A stretch of 64,000 nt of DNA from Psococerastis gibbosa (GCA_963971405.1 OZ020491.1:9914855-9978854), one strand, 5' to 3'. Shown: positions 21,707-32,921, counted from the stretch's first letter. Made by a program: numbers and translations. Notes: generated by a model not told the origin, from the sequence alone.

Positions 21707-22018
21707 CAGGGGCGTAAAGTTGGGGGGGGGCACGGTCCAACTTGCCCCCCCCACCACCTTTTGGGGGGGGGGCTTTGCCTCCCCCAGCCTCGAGCATTTT
21801 AAGACGCGGTTCATACTTCATGGTCCCCTTTGCAGCAATATGAATATAGGCATTGCTTTTTTAGCTTTGTAAAATCTACAGCTATACTTTACTTATTAAA
21901 ATGCGTAAACCCCTACTATTTTGCTCTTATATTTTCAATATTTCCTTATCCTGCCTGATGACGTCATAAGGTCTACTTAGTTTTGCCCCCGCCATCATTC
22001 TAAAAGTTTACGCCTCTG
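21707..22018. mobile_element. hAT-like MITE (312 bp)
   Basis: The left end CAGGGGCGTAAAGTT and right end AAGTTTACGCCTCTG; flanks GCCACAGC (21699-21706) and GCCACTGC (22019-22026), 7 of 8. The left subterminal region holds G10, C8 and G9 runs. Its interior is the inverse of 23116-23386 (TGATGACGTCATAAGG, GTTTTGCCCCCGCCATCATT), making a two-copy family here. Confidence 0.88.
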
Positions 22019-22087
22019 GCCACTGCTCTAAGATGGTTTGAAGCTTGAGCGTGATAATTATATTTAAAACAATTTTTTTTTCAATAT

Positions 22088-22153
22088 ATGCTAGGTTGGC
22101 TTAGTAATTGAACAAAAAAAATCCTTATTTATTTATTTATATTTATTTATTTG
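22088..22153 (+). mobile_element. SINE-1 3'-tail fragment
   Basis: ATGCTAGGTTGGCTTAGTAA is followed by an A run, ATCCTT and TTTA repeats: the last part of SINE-1 only. It could be a severely 5'-truncated insertion. Confidence 0.75.
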
Positions 22154-22367
22154 TCGGGGGTTACTGGTCAAGAAAAAAAGTGAAATGTGAAAGTGATTAT
22201 TATGATTATTACCACACACAAAAATGCAGTTATACCACTTTACATAATCTACCGCAAGGCCCGTGTGGAGAACCGGAGAACTAAAATAAAATATCACATG
22301 AAATATCGATCGTGTTGTTGTAAAATAAATGTTCCTCAGCATTTTGATCAAAGACGTAGCTGGCGGC

Positions 22368-22549
22368 CAAGGGCCGATCCAGCGGAAAATTTAGGCGGGG
22401 GGGGGGGTCACAAGTTTCTTGTAAGTTTAAAAGGTAATTTTTTTGTTGAAAAGTTGATTTTTAACCCCAAAAAATGTACAAGGTATCTTATGAATTTACT
22501 CATTTAGGGGGGTTATGACCCCGCTGACCCCCCTGTGGATCCGCCACTG
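22368..22549. mobile_element. hAT-like MITE (182 bp)
   Basis: The left end CAAGGGCCGATCCAG and right end inverted CAGTGGCGGATCCACAG; flanks CTGGCGGC (22360-22367) and CTGGTGGT (22550-22557), 6 of 8 with C/T changes only. A G11 run is subterminal on the left and a G6/C6 block on the right. Confidence 0.75.
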
Positions 22550-22557
22550 CTGGTGGT

Positions 22558-23082
22558 ACGTGAAATTCAAAAAAAGGATCTGCTATCTCTTCTAAATAAA
22601 ATAGAATCCTAGTTGACACAAAACAATTCAACAAAGTAAAATTGGCGATCCTACAAATTTGTATTCTGCAGTGACTAATCATCTAGTGAAAAGGGATGTC
22701 CCTTCACCCCCTCCTAATTTGTGAAACCATGCGCCTCTGATGTAAGACGCATGGTCTTTTTACCCTGTATATGATGAATTACGCTTTTACAGCAATTCCA
22801 GCTTCACGACACACCCAATTATCTTTGCCAAAACTTTCTTTCACTTGTGCCCTGGTTTTAGCGTTCTGACAGCTTTATGGCCCTAAATTTTCTTTTTTGG
22901 GTAGAAGCTGATGTGGTAAGTAAATCTGTAAATAACAATAGATCTTTTTGTGTGGAGTAGGCTTGGGGAAGAGTGGGGTCTATTGTTGTATATTGCTGAC
23001 ACTATTTTCCCCTTATTTTCATGTGTAGAATGTGAAGTATTTTGTAAATTGTTTGTGGTGTTTTTGGAATTTTTATTACCTA
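22558..23082. other. No recognised feature
   Basis: AT-rich spacer. The phrase CACCCCCTCCTAATTTGTGA near 22707 looks like a MITE half but no partner was found. Confidence 0.3.
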
Positions 23083-23660
23083 CAGCAGCCTGATCATGGC
23101 GATTATAATACCGGTCAGAGGCGTATAGTTTTAGAATGATGGCGGGGGCAAAACTAAGTACACCTTATGACGTCATCAGGCAGGAATTTTAGGAAAAATT
23201 GAAAATATAAGAGCATTTACGCATTTTAATAGTTGTAAAGTATAGCTGTAGATTTTACAAAGCTAAAAAAGGGATGCCTACATTCATATTGATGCAATAG
23301 GGACAATGAAGTATGAACCACATGCAATGCTCGAGGATCTGGGGGGGCAAGTTGGACCGTGCCCCCCCCCCAACTATACGCCCCTGATACCGGTATTTAT
23401 TTAATTCCCTGGTATTATTAATGTAAACAAACAAGTTTTGAATAGCACTTTCCATTATAAAATTATCTTGTTTAAATTTTTAATACCAGGGATTAAATAA
23501 ATACCGGTATTATAATCGCCATGATCAGCCTGCTGGTATTAAAAATGTAAACAAACAAATTTTGAATAGCACTTTCCATTATAAAATTATCTTGCTTACA
23601 TTTTTAATACCAGGGGATTAAATAAATACCGGTATTATAATCGCCAACATCAGGCTGCTG
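23083..23660. mobile_element. M4 palindromic element with internal tandem duplication and a nested MITE
   Basis: The left arm CAGCAGCCTGATCATGGCGA then TTATAATACCGG is interrupted by the MITE at 23116-23386. The body then occurs twice in tandem (23410-23533 and 23534-23658, about 125 bp each), both carrying GAATAGCACTTTCCATTATA and GGTATTATAATCGCC. The final arm ends CAGGCTGCTG. A simpler 174-bp copy sits at 63471-63644. The family has long terminal inverted repeats and no coding. The target duplication was not resolved. Confidence 0.8.
23116..23386. mobile_element. hAT-like MITE (271 bp), perfect 8-bp TSD
   Basis: Ends CAGAGGCGTATAGTT and AACTATACGCCCCTG; flanks ATACCGGT on both sides (23108-23115 and 23387-23394). 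It is inserted into the M4 arm. It is the same family as 21707-22018 but in the opposite orientation, with a C10 run near the right end. Confidence 0.93.
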
Positions 23661-23721
23661 ATAGATAGTAATTTTGTATTGAAGTAGTATTGTATAATTA
23701 GATGTTGTTAATTTTTCTAAA

Positions 23722-24712
23722 TATTAATCGCATACAAGCAATTTAATGGATACGTATCCGATTGATCTCTTCAGCCGCCTCTGTAGGTTAGTACCAGTGT
23801 TGAGTAACGACACGTCTCCCTTGGCATGGCGTGTAGAGACTCGCACAAGTACAAGCACCCAGCCTGTCTTTTCCTGCTGTAGCCATACCATTGGTCATGG
23901 CTTCATGGACACGGCAAAATCAAACCACATGAGAATTTTTCTCTGAATTATGGCTAAATTATGGCTACATTCAGAAGCCCGTATTCTCTAACATGATGCT
24001 TTACAGGGGCTATGTAATCCTGTCCCACTGCAGCAATGGAGATAGTACTGGATTTCCCACCCCTCCATGTTGCAGTGGATACTTCAGCAGAAATGGCATT
24101 ATTAGGAGTGGAAGGGCAATTAAGAGAGACTCAGCCTCTCTGACTACGTCTGACCACTGCCTGGATATGCCAAGTGATAGAATCCATCCAAAATACTGTT
24201 TTAGGAGGGAATTCGAAACTATATTAGGGACAATGAAAGAATGCTGCGAATCAGCAGGAATTCTCAATAGTTACACAATCAAGTGGTTTACTGATGGCTC
24301 TAGGCTAGGAAGTACCAAACCAAGAACAGGCCTTGGCGTCTTTGCTCCTGGGGTTAAATATCTGGAGTCTCTTAGGGAGACAACTATAGTCTTGCAGATT
24401 TTGCAATGAAGGTGCGGAGGACGATGCGATGCAATCGCATGAAGAAGAGCAGCATGCTCGGAATGCTTGCAGTTACATGTAAAAGACCTGCCACTTCTGA
24501 ATCCCCTCAAGATCCTGGCTCTCGTGAGAGAGATAGGCCTCGAGAAAGTGATGTAGCAGTGATGTAGATACTTTGTTGTAGGGGGCACAATAGGCCAATA
24601 GGCTTAAGTGCACACAGGTAACACCAGTACCCCAATTTATAAAAAAAAAAAAAAAAAAAAAAAGTACAAGCACGCTACCACCTTGCCATCGAGGTCGATA
24701 AAGTCGATCGCC
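23722..24712 (-). repeat. S2 repeat split by a LINE
   Basis: 23722-23858 carries the S2 core on the minus strand (plus-strand text GATCTCTTCAGCCGCCTCTG, GGCGTGTAGAGACTCGCACA). 24663-24712 resumes with CACGCTACCACCTTGCCATC. The intervening LINE at 23859-24662 duplicates AGTACAAGCAC. Confidence 0.82.
23859..24662 (+). mobile_element. LINE with RNase H remnant and poly(A), 11-bp TSD
   Basis: Flanks AGTACAAGCAC (23848-23858 and 24663-24673). The plus strand, across shifted frames, reads TAAMEIVLDFPPLHVAVDTS and AEMALLGVEGQL (the region following the reverse transcriptase). IKWFTDGSRLGSTKPRTGLG follows, an RNase H active-site neighbourhood with its TDGS aspartate. It then joins abruptly CRFCNEGAEDDAMQ, a C-terminal CCHC-like motif. 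The body of RNase H between about 24390 and 24400 is deleted. It ends in a poly(A) tract of about 23. Jockey/R1-like LINE by family knowledge; this copy is dead. Confidence 0.88.
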
Positions 24713-24771
24713 TAGTGTCAAAAACACAAAAAAACTATATATAGAAAATTAGAGACTAACATATTTGTTAT

Positions 24772-25680
24772 TTATTGCTTTCCAATTCATACGTAGCATA
24801 AGGAAAGCTTTGTGATGGTCGAAATTTTCGATTCCGAATTCAACGGATTTACACGTTTTGAGGTCCCAGGAATGTCAGGTGCCTGGAGCACCTGACAGGA
24901 ACCCAAAAAAGTGGTTTTTACGAAATTTCTGTCTGTCGCTCTGTCTGTCTGTATGTATGTCTGTCTGTCTGTCTGTTCATCGATTTCCGGGCAAACTACT
25001 CGGTGAATTTGTGTGAAATTGGACATGTAGGTTCACAAAAATCATACCTCGGGATCATTTTATTTTTATTTTGGGCTAACTCAATTTGGGGGGGGGGGGG
25101 GTTATTTTCAAAAAACTCCCAAAAAAACGTCTAAAAAAATTATTTCTCAAAAACGGCTCCAACGATTTCTTTTAAATTCACATATATTCTAGTTGTTATT
25201 AATGTTGACAAAATGCGGGGGGTCGCTTACACCTTGATAGTTTGCTTCTGGGGGTAAAGAAATAAAAATAACTTAATTTTACTGAAAAATGACTAAAAAA
25301 TAATTTTTCTGCGAAACCATTCTATCGATTATTTATACCTTCAGGCATGTTTTAGGTGTTAAATTGAGTAACGAAACCGGACAGTTTGCTTTCACGCAAA
25401 TTCACGCTGAAATGCATTGCGTGCCCTACCATTATTGCTGTGCGGTAATGTGTTGGTCTGTCCTATCTAGAATTATTTACGTCACCTCCAGTGGCGTCAG
25501 GTGAACGACCCCCCCCCCCAAATTTAAACCTTTTTTTATTTAACCATAGGAACCATCGAAATTTAACCATAGGAAAATTATTTACCATGAAATTAATCTT
25601 TTTCTCTCCCTACTAATTCATAAATTGGAAAGCATGTTCGAGTAAACTCGGACCAGTTCTTTTTTAATATTTACAATTTC
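24772..25680 (+). repeat. R4 long dispersed repeat, copy 1 (~900 bp)
   Basis: Head GCTTTCCAATTCAT (24778-24791), then GTTTTGAGGTCCCAGGAA, a CTGTCTGTC microsatellite (24930-24977), CATCGATTTCCGGGCAAACT, a G15 run, CAAAAACGGCTCCAACGATT, and the tail ATAAATTGGAAAGC (25620-25633), the inverse of the head. GTTCGAGTAAACTCGGACCA follows the tail. There is no open frame. It aligns with 61083-61912. The inverted 14-mers suggest a DNA element, but no target duplication was found. Confidence 0.75.
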
Positions 25681-27126
25681 ATGCAAAAACCATAGTGTAT
25701 TAATTTTTGTTAGCCTATTAGATACCGTATCTAGCATATTTAATATTTTATTGATACAACTGTAGCCTATTGTATAACTTGTACTGTAGATTTACATTTG
25801 TAGGTACCTAAACGTAGACGTATCTGGGCTATTGTTGCTTTATGGTCAGGTGGTGTAGTCATCAAAATTCAATAACTTTGTGCCATTAGGAAAATAATTA
25901 GACCATTAGGAGAAGAAAATTAAGAAAACCCCTATAAAACTACAATGCATGGGTACTGCCACTGTTATTGAGACAAATTAAAATTTTAAACATTTTCAAA
26001 AAAAAAAACTCTATTCGCGTGCATAAAAACGAAAGAAAATTGAACATTTGTTAATATAGCTCGAAAAAAATCATGTAAGGCTATAAAAAAGCTCATCTTC
26101 CCTCCCTATAGTCTCATCAAAACAAAAGAAAAACAAAATGGCGGCTCGTCTACCATGGTAGCATCATCCTTTCTTGATAACAACTTTACTTTTCATCTCT
26201 TGTTTTTAATAAAGAGCAAAATGAAAGAAAGAAATTGAGTGCTAAGAAAACTTGGGAGCAGGCCTATTTCTAGTCAAATTTTAAACTTTCAATGGATTCA
26301 TTTCGCCTTTCAATTTCATAGAATATTCTAACATTTTAAATTACACTTGTTTTTTGTAGCAATTCCATGAAGAAAGTTAAATAATTCTCACTATCCGACA
26401 TCAAGCTTTTTGTACTTTTTTACGTCTTGTACACCCGCAAAAACAGGCAATAAATTATTAGCATCAAGTAGGACTATAGTAAAAGAGATCGGTACTGCAA
26501 CATTTTATTAATTTTTTTTTATATAAGCCTACTACATACTGTATATATTTTTAGGGAGATTCATCTACCTATTGAGATGGTGACCAATGTTCGACTTTCG
26601 GAAAATTTCTTCACAACTTTTCATTTCATGAACCCCTGAGCCTAAAACCACACTCCGTTCAAAATGTTACATATGAATATATAAGGTATATACTGTATAT
26701 ATGTATATCGATTTTAGGAAACACTCTAACTTCCGTAAATATTATCTGATTTTGATTACTCTTGACACAAAATTTGATCATACAAATATCTTCATCGAGT
26801 TTGTTAACCAGATAGATCCACTATTTAGTTACAAGATGGCGGCCAATTGAAACCTTATATAATTCATATCTCAGTTAATAATGGTCGCAGGGGAATGAAT
26901 TAAAATTTGACTGAAAGCCCGTATTATTATCTACGATAATGGTTATCGACACTTTTTACAATCAATCAACGATTTCAAGATGACGCCCAGTCAAAGTAAA
27001 AATAATTTAATAAAAAAAAGTTCGTAGGTCTAGTCGAAATTTTTTGGAACACAAGAGTGTATTGTGTGTTGATGTTGTGGTCGGGAAAAAAATGAAGAAT
27101 TTTTTTTTTTTATTATATACATAGCG
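25681..27126. other. No recognised feature
   Basis: Very AT-rich with many A/T runs. Two loosely similar phrases (TACAAGATGGCGGCCAATTG near 26830; TTCAAGATGACGCCCAGTCA near 26974) may reflect a decayed repeat. No coding signal. Confidence 0.35.
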
Positions 27127-27134
27127 TAGGTAGC

Positions 27135-27327
27135 CAAGGGCGAATTTCAGGATTTAAGGGGGGGTCAGAGGGTCCAGACCACCCCCCCCCCAATATAAAA
27201 TGGACTTACACTAGATAACAATGAGTTTACAGTGGGAACTAAAAATAATAATGTTTTTTAATGTTATAATCTGAACCTGCCCGCTGAACTCCCCGCCCCC
27301 CTAAATTGTAGGCAAAATCCGCCGTTG
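27135..27327. mobile_element. hAT-like MITE (193 bp), perfect 8-bp TSD
   Basis: Flanks TAGGTAGC (27127-27134 and 27328-27335). Ends CAAGGGCGAATTTC and AAAATCCGCCGTTG. Colinear homologue of 5201-5391, with G7, C9 and C5 subterminal runs. Confidence 0.92.
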
Positions 27328-27418
27328 TAGGTAGCCTAGAGGAAAAGCAGGGTCTGCGGAAACTCCCTACACCTGATCGGCCAGAGCCGAAAGGGATTTT
27401 TTTAATGTTAAATGCTGA

Positions 27419-27520
27419 CAAACAATTCAATGAATGCAACCGATTGACCTCTTCAGTCGCCTAGTTACGACACGTCTCCGATCGCATGTCGTGTAGAGAC
27501 CTTGCCATCGAAGACGATTA
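27419..27520 (-). repeat. S2 repeat, internally deleted
   Basis: Plus-strand text CAATTCAATGAATGCAACCG, CTCTTCAGTCGCCTAGTTAC, GACACGTCTCCGATCGCATG, then directly CTTGCCATCGAAGACGATTA. Compared with 23722-23858 it lacks the GTAGGTTAGTACCAGTG and CAAGTACAAGCACGCTACC parts. Confidence 0.72.
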
Positions 27521-27523
27521 TGA

Positions 27524-27740
27524 GGGCAGGACATATACATAGATAGTGGAACAGACTCCGACTTTCACCCAAAAGGTTGTTGGTTCGAGCCCCACACTTG
27601 CTACATTTTCTGGCCCTGTTTCGGGGGGCATGCAAAGCAGACGGTCCCAGGCTTTCCTAGTTGAGTGTAAGAGCTTTATAGCCCTAACTCCGCTAGGTTG
27701 GCTTCGTAATAGAGCAAAAAGTCAATATTTTAGTTATTTT
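27524..27740 (+). mobile_element. SINE-1 copy
   Basis: The head is damaged (CATAGATAGTGGAACAGACT) but CCGACTTTCACCCAAAAGGT and B box GGTTCGAGCCC are clear, followed by the body and GCTAGGTTGGCTTCGTAATA. The tail is GCAAAAAGTCAATATTTTAG. Confidence 0.85.
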
Positions 27741-27957
27741 ATTATGAGGACATAGTACTTTGGTCACTCCTGGTTCGAGCTTATGTTTAATACTTTTTAT
27801 TGTTTTATTCAAGTTACTATGAAATTAATTTTTTTAATACGCCAACCCAATATGAATCTCAGCCTGAGGACAGATAAAGGATCCTCCTTCTTGTCCACCG
27901 CTTAAGTTGGAATACTATGATCAGCAACATGCTCGATAACCGCGTTTTTCCTACCGG

Positions 27958-28127
27958 CAAGGCCAGGGGGTTTCATGGGGGTTCAAAACCCCCCCCCCCC
28001 CCCACCGAAATGGCTTGCCACTAGATAGAATCGGATTTTGAGAGGAAAAATAGAAACTACCATGTAATATCCAATAAAATTTCTGAACCTCCCCCCTCCC
28101 CCGAAAAAAATCCTGGTTACGGCCTTG
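27958..28127. mobile_element. hAT-like MITE (170 bp), perfect 8-bp TSD
   Basis: Flanks CCTACCGG (27950-27957 and 28128-28135). The right end ATCCTGGTTACGGCCTTG and the shorter left match CAAGGCC. A C14 run lies near 27989. It is a twin of 61991-62160, exactly the same length, sharing ATGGCTTG and ACTAGATAGAAT. Confidence 0.93.
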
Positions 28128-28319
28128 CCTACCGGTGAAGGTAAGGTAGCCATTGCGGTAAGCTGGACCCATTTTTTATTTCTTCATTTCTTCAAAGTAA
28201 CTTAGCTTCTGAGATGTGCCTAACGTACGATATCGTAATGAAATTTTGTCAGACTGAGTATCTACATTGAACACAATATAACACTGTAGTGCTATATATT
28301 CAATGGTATCTATAATAAT

Positions 28320-28562
28320 CAGTGCCGAACTAACCCATGGGCACTTAGGGTACAGGCCCACGGCGCCAACAAAATGACTAAAATTCCAGCTCCTAAAACA
28401 AGATTTTTTTTTGAAATAAAAATAAAAATAAATTGAAAGTTGAAAAAAATTTACAAACAATGTTTAGAAATTGGCGGGAATTTAAACGGTTTTTTTTTTT
28501 TTGCTCCAATGTTGGTAGACAGATCTATACCCACGCCCTCCACAGGGGTTAATCCGGCACTG
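28320..28562. mobile_element. hAT-like element (243 bp)
   Basis: Left CAGTGCCGAACTAACCC and right inverted CAGTGCCGGATTAACCC are good terminal inverted repeats. The flanks ATAATAAT and ATAAGTAA agree at only 5 of 8, so the duplication is weak. Interior A/T runs (T9 at 28404, T15 at 28488) look like decayed retro-insertions. Confidence 0.7.
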
Positions 28563-28862
28563 ATAAGTAAAAAACAGTCCAGAACAGGCGAGAGCCATAC
28601 TTAACCGTGTGCGTGTACGAGTCATCATGGATATTAATAAAAAGAAAAATTGGAACCCCCATGAAAGTCGAACTCAAACTTGGCATCGGGGAGGGGGTAG
28701 GGAAAAATCTATGCCTCAGTAAAACATTAAAAGTTAAGACTTTGCAATAACACGCTGACTTATGTTGAAGCTTTTTGTTTCGATCGCTCAAGTAATGACA
28801 ACTACAAATCAGGGGGAAAATGAAAGTAATAAAGAACGACAAGAGCCATTAATTCAAGCCGG

Positions 28863-30260
28863 GGGTGGAAGTGCAACTTTCTGATAAGGGGGTAGAAATT
28901 GACGCTGCGAGAAAGACTTGGCACTATATTGACCCTTTACATTATTTTTCTGGAAAATTGTGATTTTTGAGACCGTGTGTTGTTTTGAACTAGTCTATTG
29001 TTGATAATTTTACATTGAACATTTAAGAGCCTAGGTGGAAGTACAACTTCAAGATAAGGGGGTAGATTTTGGCAATGTGAGAAAGACAACAAATGACTAA
29101 CCCTTTTCATTATTTTTCGGGAAAATTGTGATTTTTGAGACTGTGTGTTGTTTCGAATGTGAAACTAGTCTATTGTTGATAATTTTACATGGAACATTTA
29201 AGAACCGAGGTGGAAATGCAACTTTCTGATAAGAGAGTTCAAATTGTCAATGTGAGAAAGACTTGGCACTTTATATTATTTTTCGGGAAAGTTGTGATTT
29301 TTGAGACTGTGTGTTGTTTTGAATGTCTATTGTTGATAATTTTTACGTAAAACATTGAAGAGCCTTGGGGGGGGGGGGTAGTTAGTAGATAAGGGCTAAG
29401 TTCAAATTGACAGTGTGAGAAAGACTTGGTACTATTTATTGCTCACCGTATATGGTTTTTTTTTCGGAAAATTGGGATAATCCAAAGGCATGTTATTTTA
29501 AATGTGCAACTATTGCTGATGATTATTTTATTAAAAATAAATATTTAAGGGCCATTAATTGAAACAGGGATGGGGCGAAAAAGCAACTTTACATCAGGGG
29601 CAAAAATGAAGTCTGCAGAAAAAATTGACCCTTTACGTTCTTATTCCGGAATATCGAGATTTCGAATGTTAATTTAGATTAGCTGTTTATTATTATATTT
29701 AAAACATACAAATTACATGCAGTACTAAATCAATTAAAATAGGTGGGTTGATTTCTGGTGAGGTATTCACAATAATGTAACTAACGTGCCAATAGCATGC
29801 AACTTCAATGAGGTTCTGTAGGGACAGTTTTGGTCACTAGGTTCGCTGACGACTAACCGATACCCATATTATTCAAAATGGCCACCGTTTGCATGTGAAA
29901 ACCATAGACATAGTAAAACTATAGACTCATCGTAAACATTCGGATTGAAGCCTCATGACTTCGGCTATTTCCGTAGCATAGGAGCAGATTGAGCCTTTTG
30001 CCATTTGATTCCGTGGTAAAATTTTATTTATTATTAGATTATTTAGCAGCCTTTGATTCGTGCCTGGGTGGAAGGTAGTTTTCTGATAAAGGGTAAGAGG
30101 AGTAAACTAGACCCATATTGACCCTTTTCATCCATTTAAATATTTTTTTTTTGGGGAAATTAAGATTTTGAAAATTCGCGTGAGGCTATTGCTGTTAGCA
30201 ATTTGATTTAAAACATTTAAAGGCGAAGATAAGGATGGGAGCAACTTTCTGGGAAGGGGT
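28863..30260 (+). repeat. Diverged tandem array, ~150-190 bp units
   Basis: Units begin near 28863, 29034, 29209, 29367, 29568, with outliers at about 30066 and 30234. The shared order is GGTGGAAGTGCAACTTTCTG, ATAAGGGGGTAGA, GTGAGAAAGACTTGGCACTA, TTTTTCGGGAAAATTGTGAT, TTTTGAGACTGTGTGTTGTT and GTCTATTGTTGATAATTTTA. Unit 1 to unit 3 are most alike and later units decay progressively. 29710-30050 is a non-repeat spacer. No coding frame. Likely a minor satellite or duplicated transposon fragment. Confidence 0.78.
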
Positions 30261-31827
30261 TGTTGTTAGCCTACCTGATTTAATTTATTTAATAAGGCAA
30301 TGTCAGGATCAAGATGCTTAATGGGCCATAGCCCACTAGACAAGTAGGCAATCTTAAAATGCCTTCTAAATATTTATTAAAAAAAACTTAATCAATCATA
30401 TACTGTGTATATATAATAAGCGTTAAAGCGACAGCCAAAAATAAACCTAAGAGTGACTGACAAAAATGGCAACTTACAAAAATCAGAAAGAAGCATCAGC
30501 AAACATGCCATAACTTTCAGCAAAAGAAACAACATCAATAAATTTGTAGTTGGCAGCGTCCTGGTCACAGAAAACGGAGAGGGAGGTCCTTCTTATCATG
30601 GGGCATTTCGTCAACCCCCTCCCCCCTCGTCCTTTTTCCTTGTAAAAAGGGAAGGAAGAGCCCAAATAATAAATATTTCGTGAACCCAAAGTCATGAAGT
30701 AAATCAAGGATTGTGCCATAAGTACTTTCGAGAAGACATTTTCTGCGGAGGGGTCAGTCAGTTTTTTGGCGGTCTTTTCCACAGATATACGTAGCAGCCG
30801 AAGAAAAAGTGCAAAACAGGAAACTTAAGGGTTGGTAGAGGGTTTGTGGGTTTGTTTTTTCTTCTCACCAGCCATTTTCTATTTAGGGGCATTTCACGTG
30901 AAGCGGTTTGGGTTGATTATGTACAAAATCCAGCAGCTGACATTTTTCTTATTTGTTTGGTGCCATTATCTCAAATAGTTCTGGAGAAAATAGTGAAACG
31001 TTCCGCATTCTTATTATATATGCCATAACTGTCTATTAATACCTAGGCAAATACATATGTATATCTATAACAGGCCAATGTTACACCACTCGTGCTTTAA
31101 ATGAAGACATAAAATTGCAAAGGAATTCTGACAATACCTTCAAATTAGGCTCCCCCATCTACCAATTCCTGCTGCCAAACAATAACTTTTGATTCTCTGC
31201 TGCCTTGCACCCTCCCCCAGGAGGAATAAGGGATCAGGCGGCCTGGGCAGTAACTTTCCATTGCCGGCCAATCCTTCAGGCAGGTGAGACTGTAAGTCCT
31301 CATCAACCGCTGACCGCTGACTTACAGGGAGCCCCCCCCCCTCCCTAAGGGGCAACATGTTGTTTCCCCCGTGTATTCAGTTGTTTCTATTTTTATTTCG
31401 TAGCGTCTATCACCTATCAACAAACGTGACAGCTCTTGAGACAATTTCATCACCCGAACGCGTACTATGGTTGTACACAGCATAAGGTCGCCTTTGTGGG
31501 GTTCTTGCAAGAAGCAGTTAACTTCTAAGCATTTTGAAATAACATACCGTAAATATATAAAAAGGGTAGTGAATAAATTCTTTATGAAGCAGTAAAATTC
31601 GTTCTGATAGTCCTTAAACAAGACTATAACCAAGAAAATGACGTCATCCTCCGGAAATCAGGGATAGTGGGATGTCAATCAGGTGCGAGGAGTATTTCGC
31701 TTTCACCCCCTGAGCTGAGCTGAGCCTCCGAGATACAGTCTTAGAAGTCCACGCAGTTCCACTAAAGATGTCGACCGCAGATATTGACGAAACGTTTGGA
31801 AATACGCTTTCAGAAGGATCCAAGTAA
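30261..31827. other. No recognised feature
   Basis: Includes a G/C-richer patch at 31200-31360 and C-rich runs at about 30612 and 31332. Open frames here (for example 31322-31633, minus) have no recognised motifs. Confidence 0.35.
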
Positions 31828-32216
31828 GGGGAGCTACCCTTAAGAAAGTTATATGGCACTCTTCCTACCTCCGCACGTGCCCTACTTTGACCTGCGATTT
31901 TCGCCACTGCGCAAAACATTATAAAGAAGCTATATACAGATAAACACATAAAACCAGTGTCCAGCCCAGTAAATATGACCTACCATTTTACCAACAAGGC
32001 ATTGGAGGATTTAATTGCGGGAAGCTACCCTATGGAAAGTTATGTAGCACTCTTTATACCGCCGCGGGTGCCCTGCTTTGAACTGCTAGTTTCGCCACTG
32101 CGTAAAACACTATAAAGAAGCTATAGACAGTTAAGTATAGCCCAACACATAAAACCAGTGTCCAGCCCAGTAAATATGACCTAACCTTCTATCGATAAGA
32201 CATTGAAGGATCCATC
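31828..32216 (+). repeat. Two-unit tandem duplication (~190 bp)
   Basis: Units 31828-32017 and 32018-32216 share GAAAGTTATGTAGCACTCTT, TTCGCCACTGCGTAAAACA, CTATAAAGAAGCTATA and ACATAAAACCAGTGTCCAGC. Divergence is moderate and the second unit has a short extra segment (TTAAGTATAGCCC). The ORF spanning it is taken as chance. Confidence 0.85.
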
Positions 32217-32921
32217 TAGTGTCAGAAGCGAAAGATTTAGTATGGCCGTAGAACACGCAAGCGCGCTGTGATGCATAGCCCAGGTCTACCAACCAATCAT
32301 TCCCTTTCTCGTTATTCATCATTGCCTTGTGTTTTTTTTACTTCTTTTTCGATTCACTCATTAAATGGACGTCCCTACGTCTGTCACATAAATCGTTCAA
32401 GGAGGCGGTGGCTTGCGAGAGTGATGGGGCCAGGACATGAAATCTACGTTCCCGCCTTGCATCACTTCAAAATGGCGGGGATGTACTTGTCAAGATGATC
32501 TATACTAGTTTTTTTTTCTGTTGGTCAAACTTTTTAATCTACATAACTTGTGTTGCTACAAGGTTTTGGTCGAGTTGAATACATAGGTTTTTTTTTTTTT
32601 TAAATAGTTTTGAACTTGCTACATTGTACATTAATATTTTTATTAAAGGTTGTTCCCACCCTTCTTAGAAATGTCTTGGTGAGGAATACTGAACGGCACC
32701 ATCATGTTCTAGTGCATGGCAGCGCCTTGGGGATCTCCTGATTATAGGGGATTCCGCACCACTTCAGCCTCCCACATCAATAATTATTTCGTATTATAAA
32801 TTATTGTCTAATTATTTGTATCCTGAGGTGAATAGATGAAGACATTGCTGCTGACGGTTAAGAAAGGGAAACTACTTAACATACTTCGACCCTGTGACGA
32901 GGACCAAAAAATATGTCATAA
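32217..32921. other. Mostly unassigned; short R3 fragment
   Basis: 32730-32765 (GATCTCCTGATTATAGGGGA, CCGCACCACTT) resembles the inverse R3 segment at 39580-39610. The remainder, including a T12 run at 32588, shows nothing. Confidence 0.35.

Noticed and set aside
25490..25530. CAGTGGCGTCAGGTGAACGA followed by C13 as a separate MITE end inside R4
   Set aside because: The other R4 copy has the same sequence at the corresponding place (61752-61795), so it belongs to R4. No partner end was found.
28863..30260. LTR retrotransposon termini
   Set aside because: Repeated blocks are contiguous multi-unit tandem repeats. No TG...CA ends, primer-binding site or gag/pol reading was found anywhere in the window.
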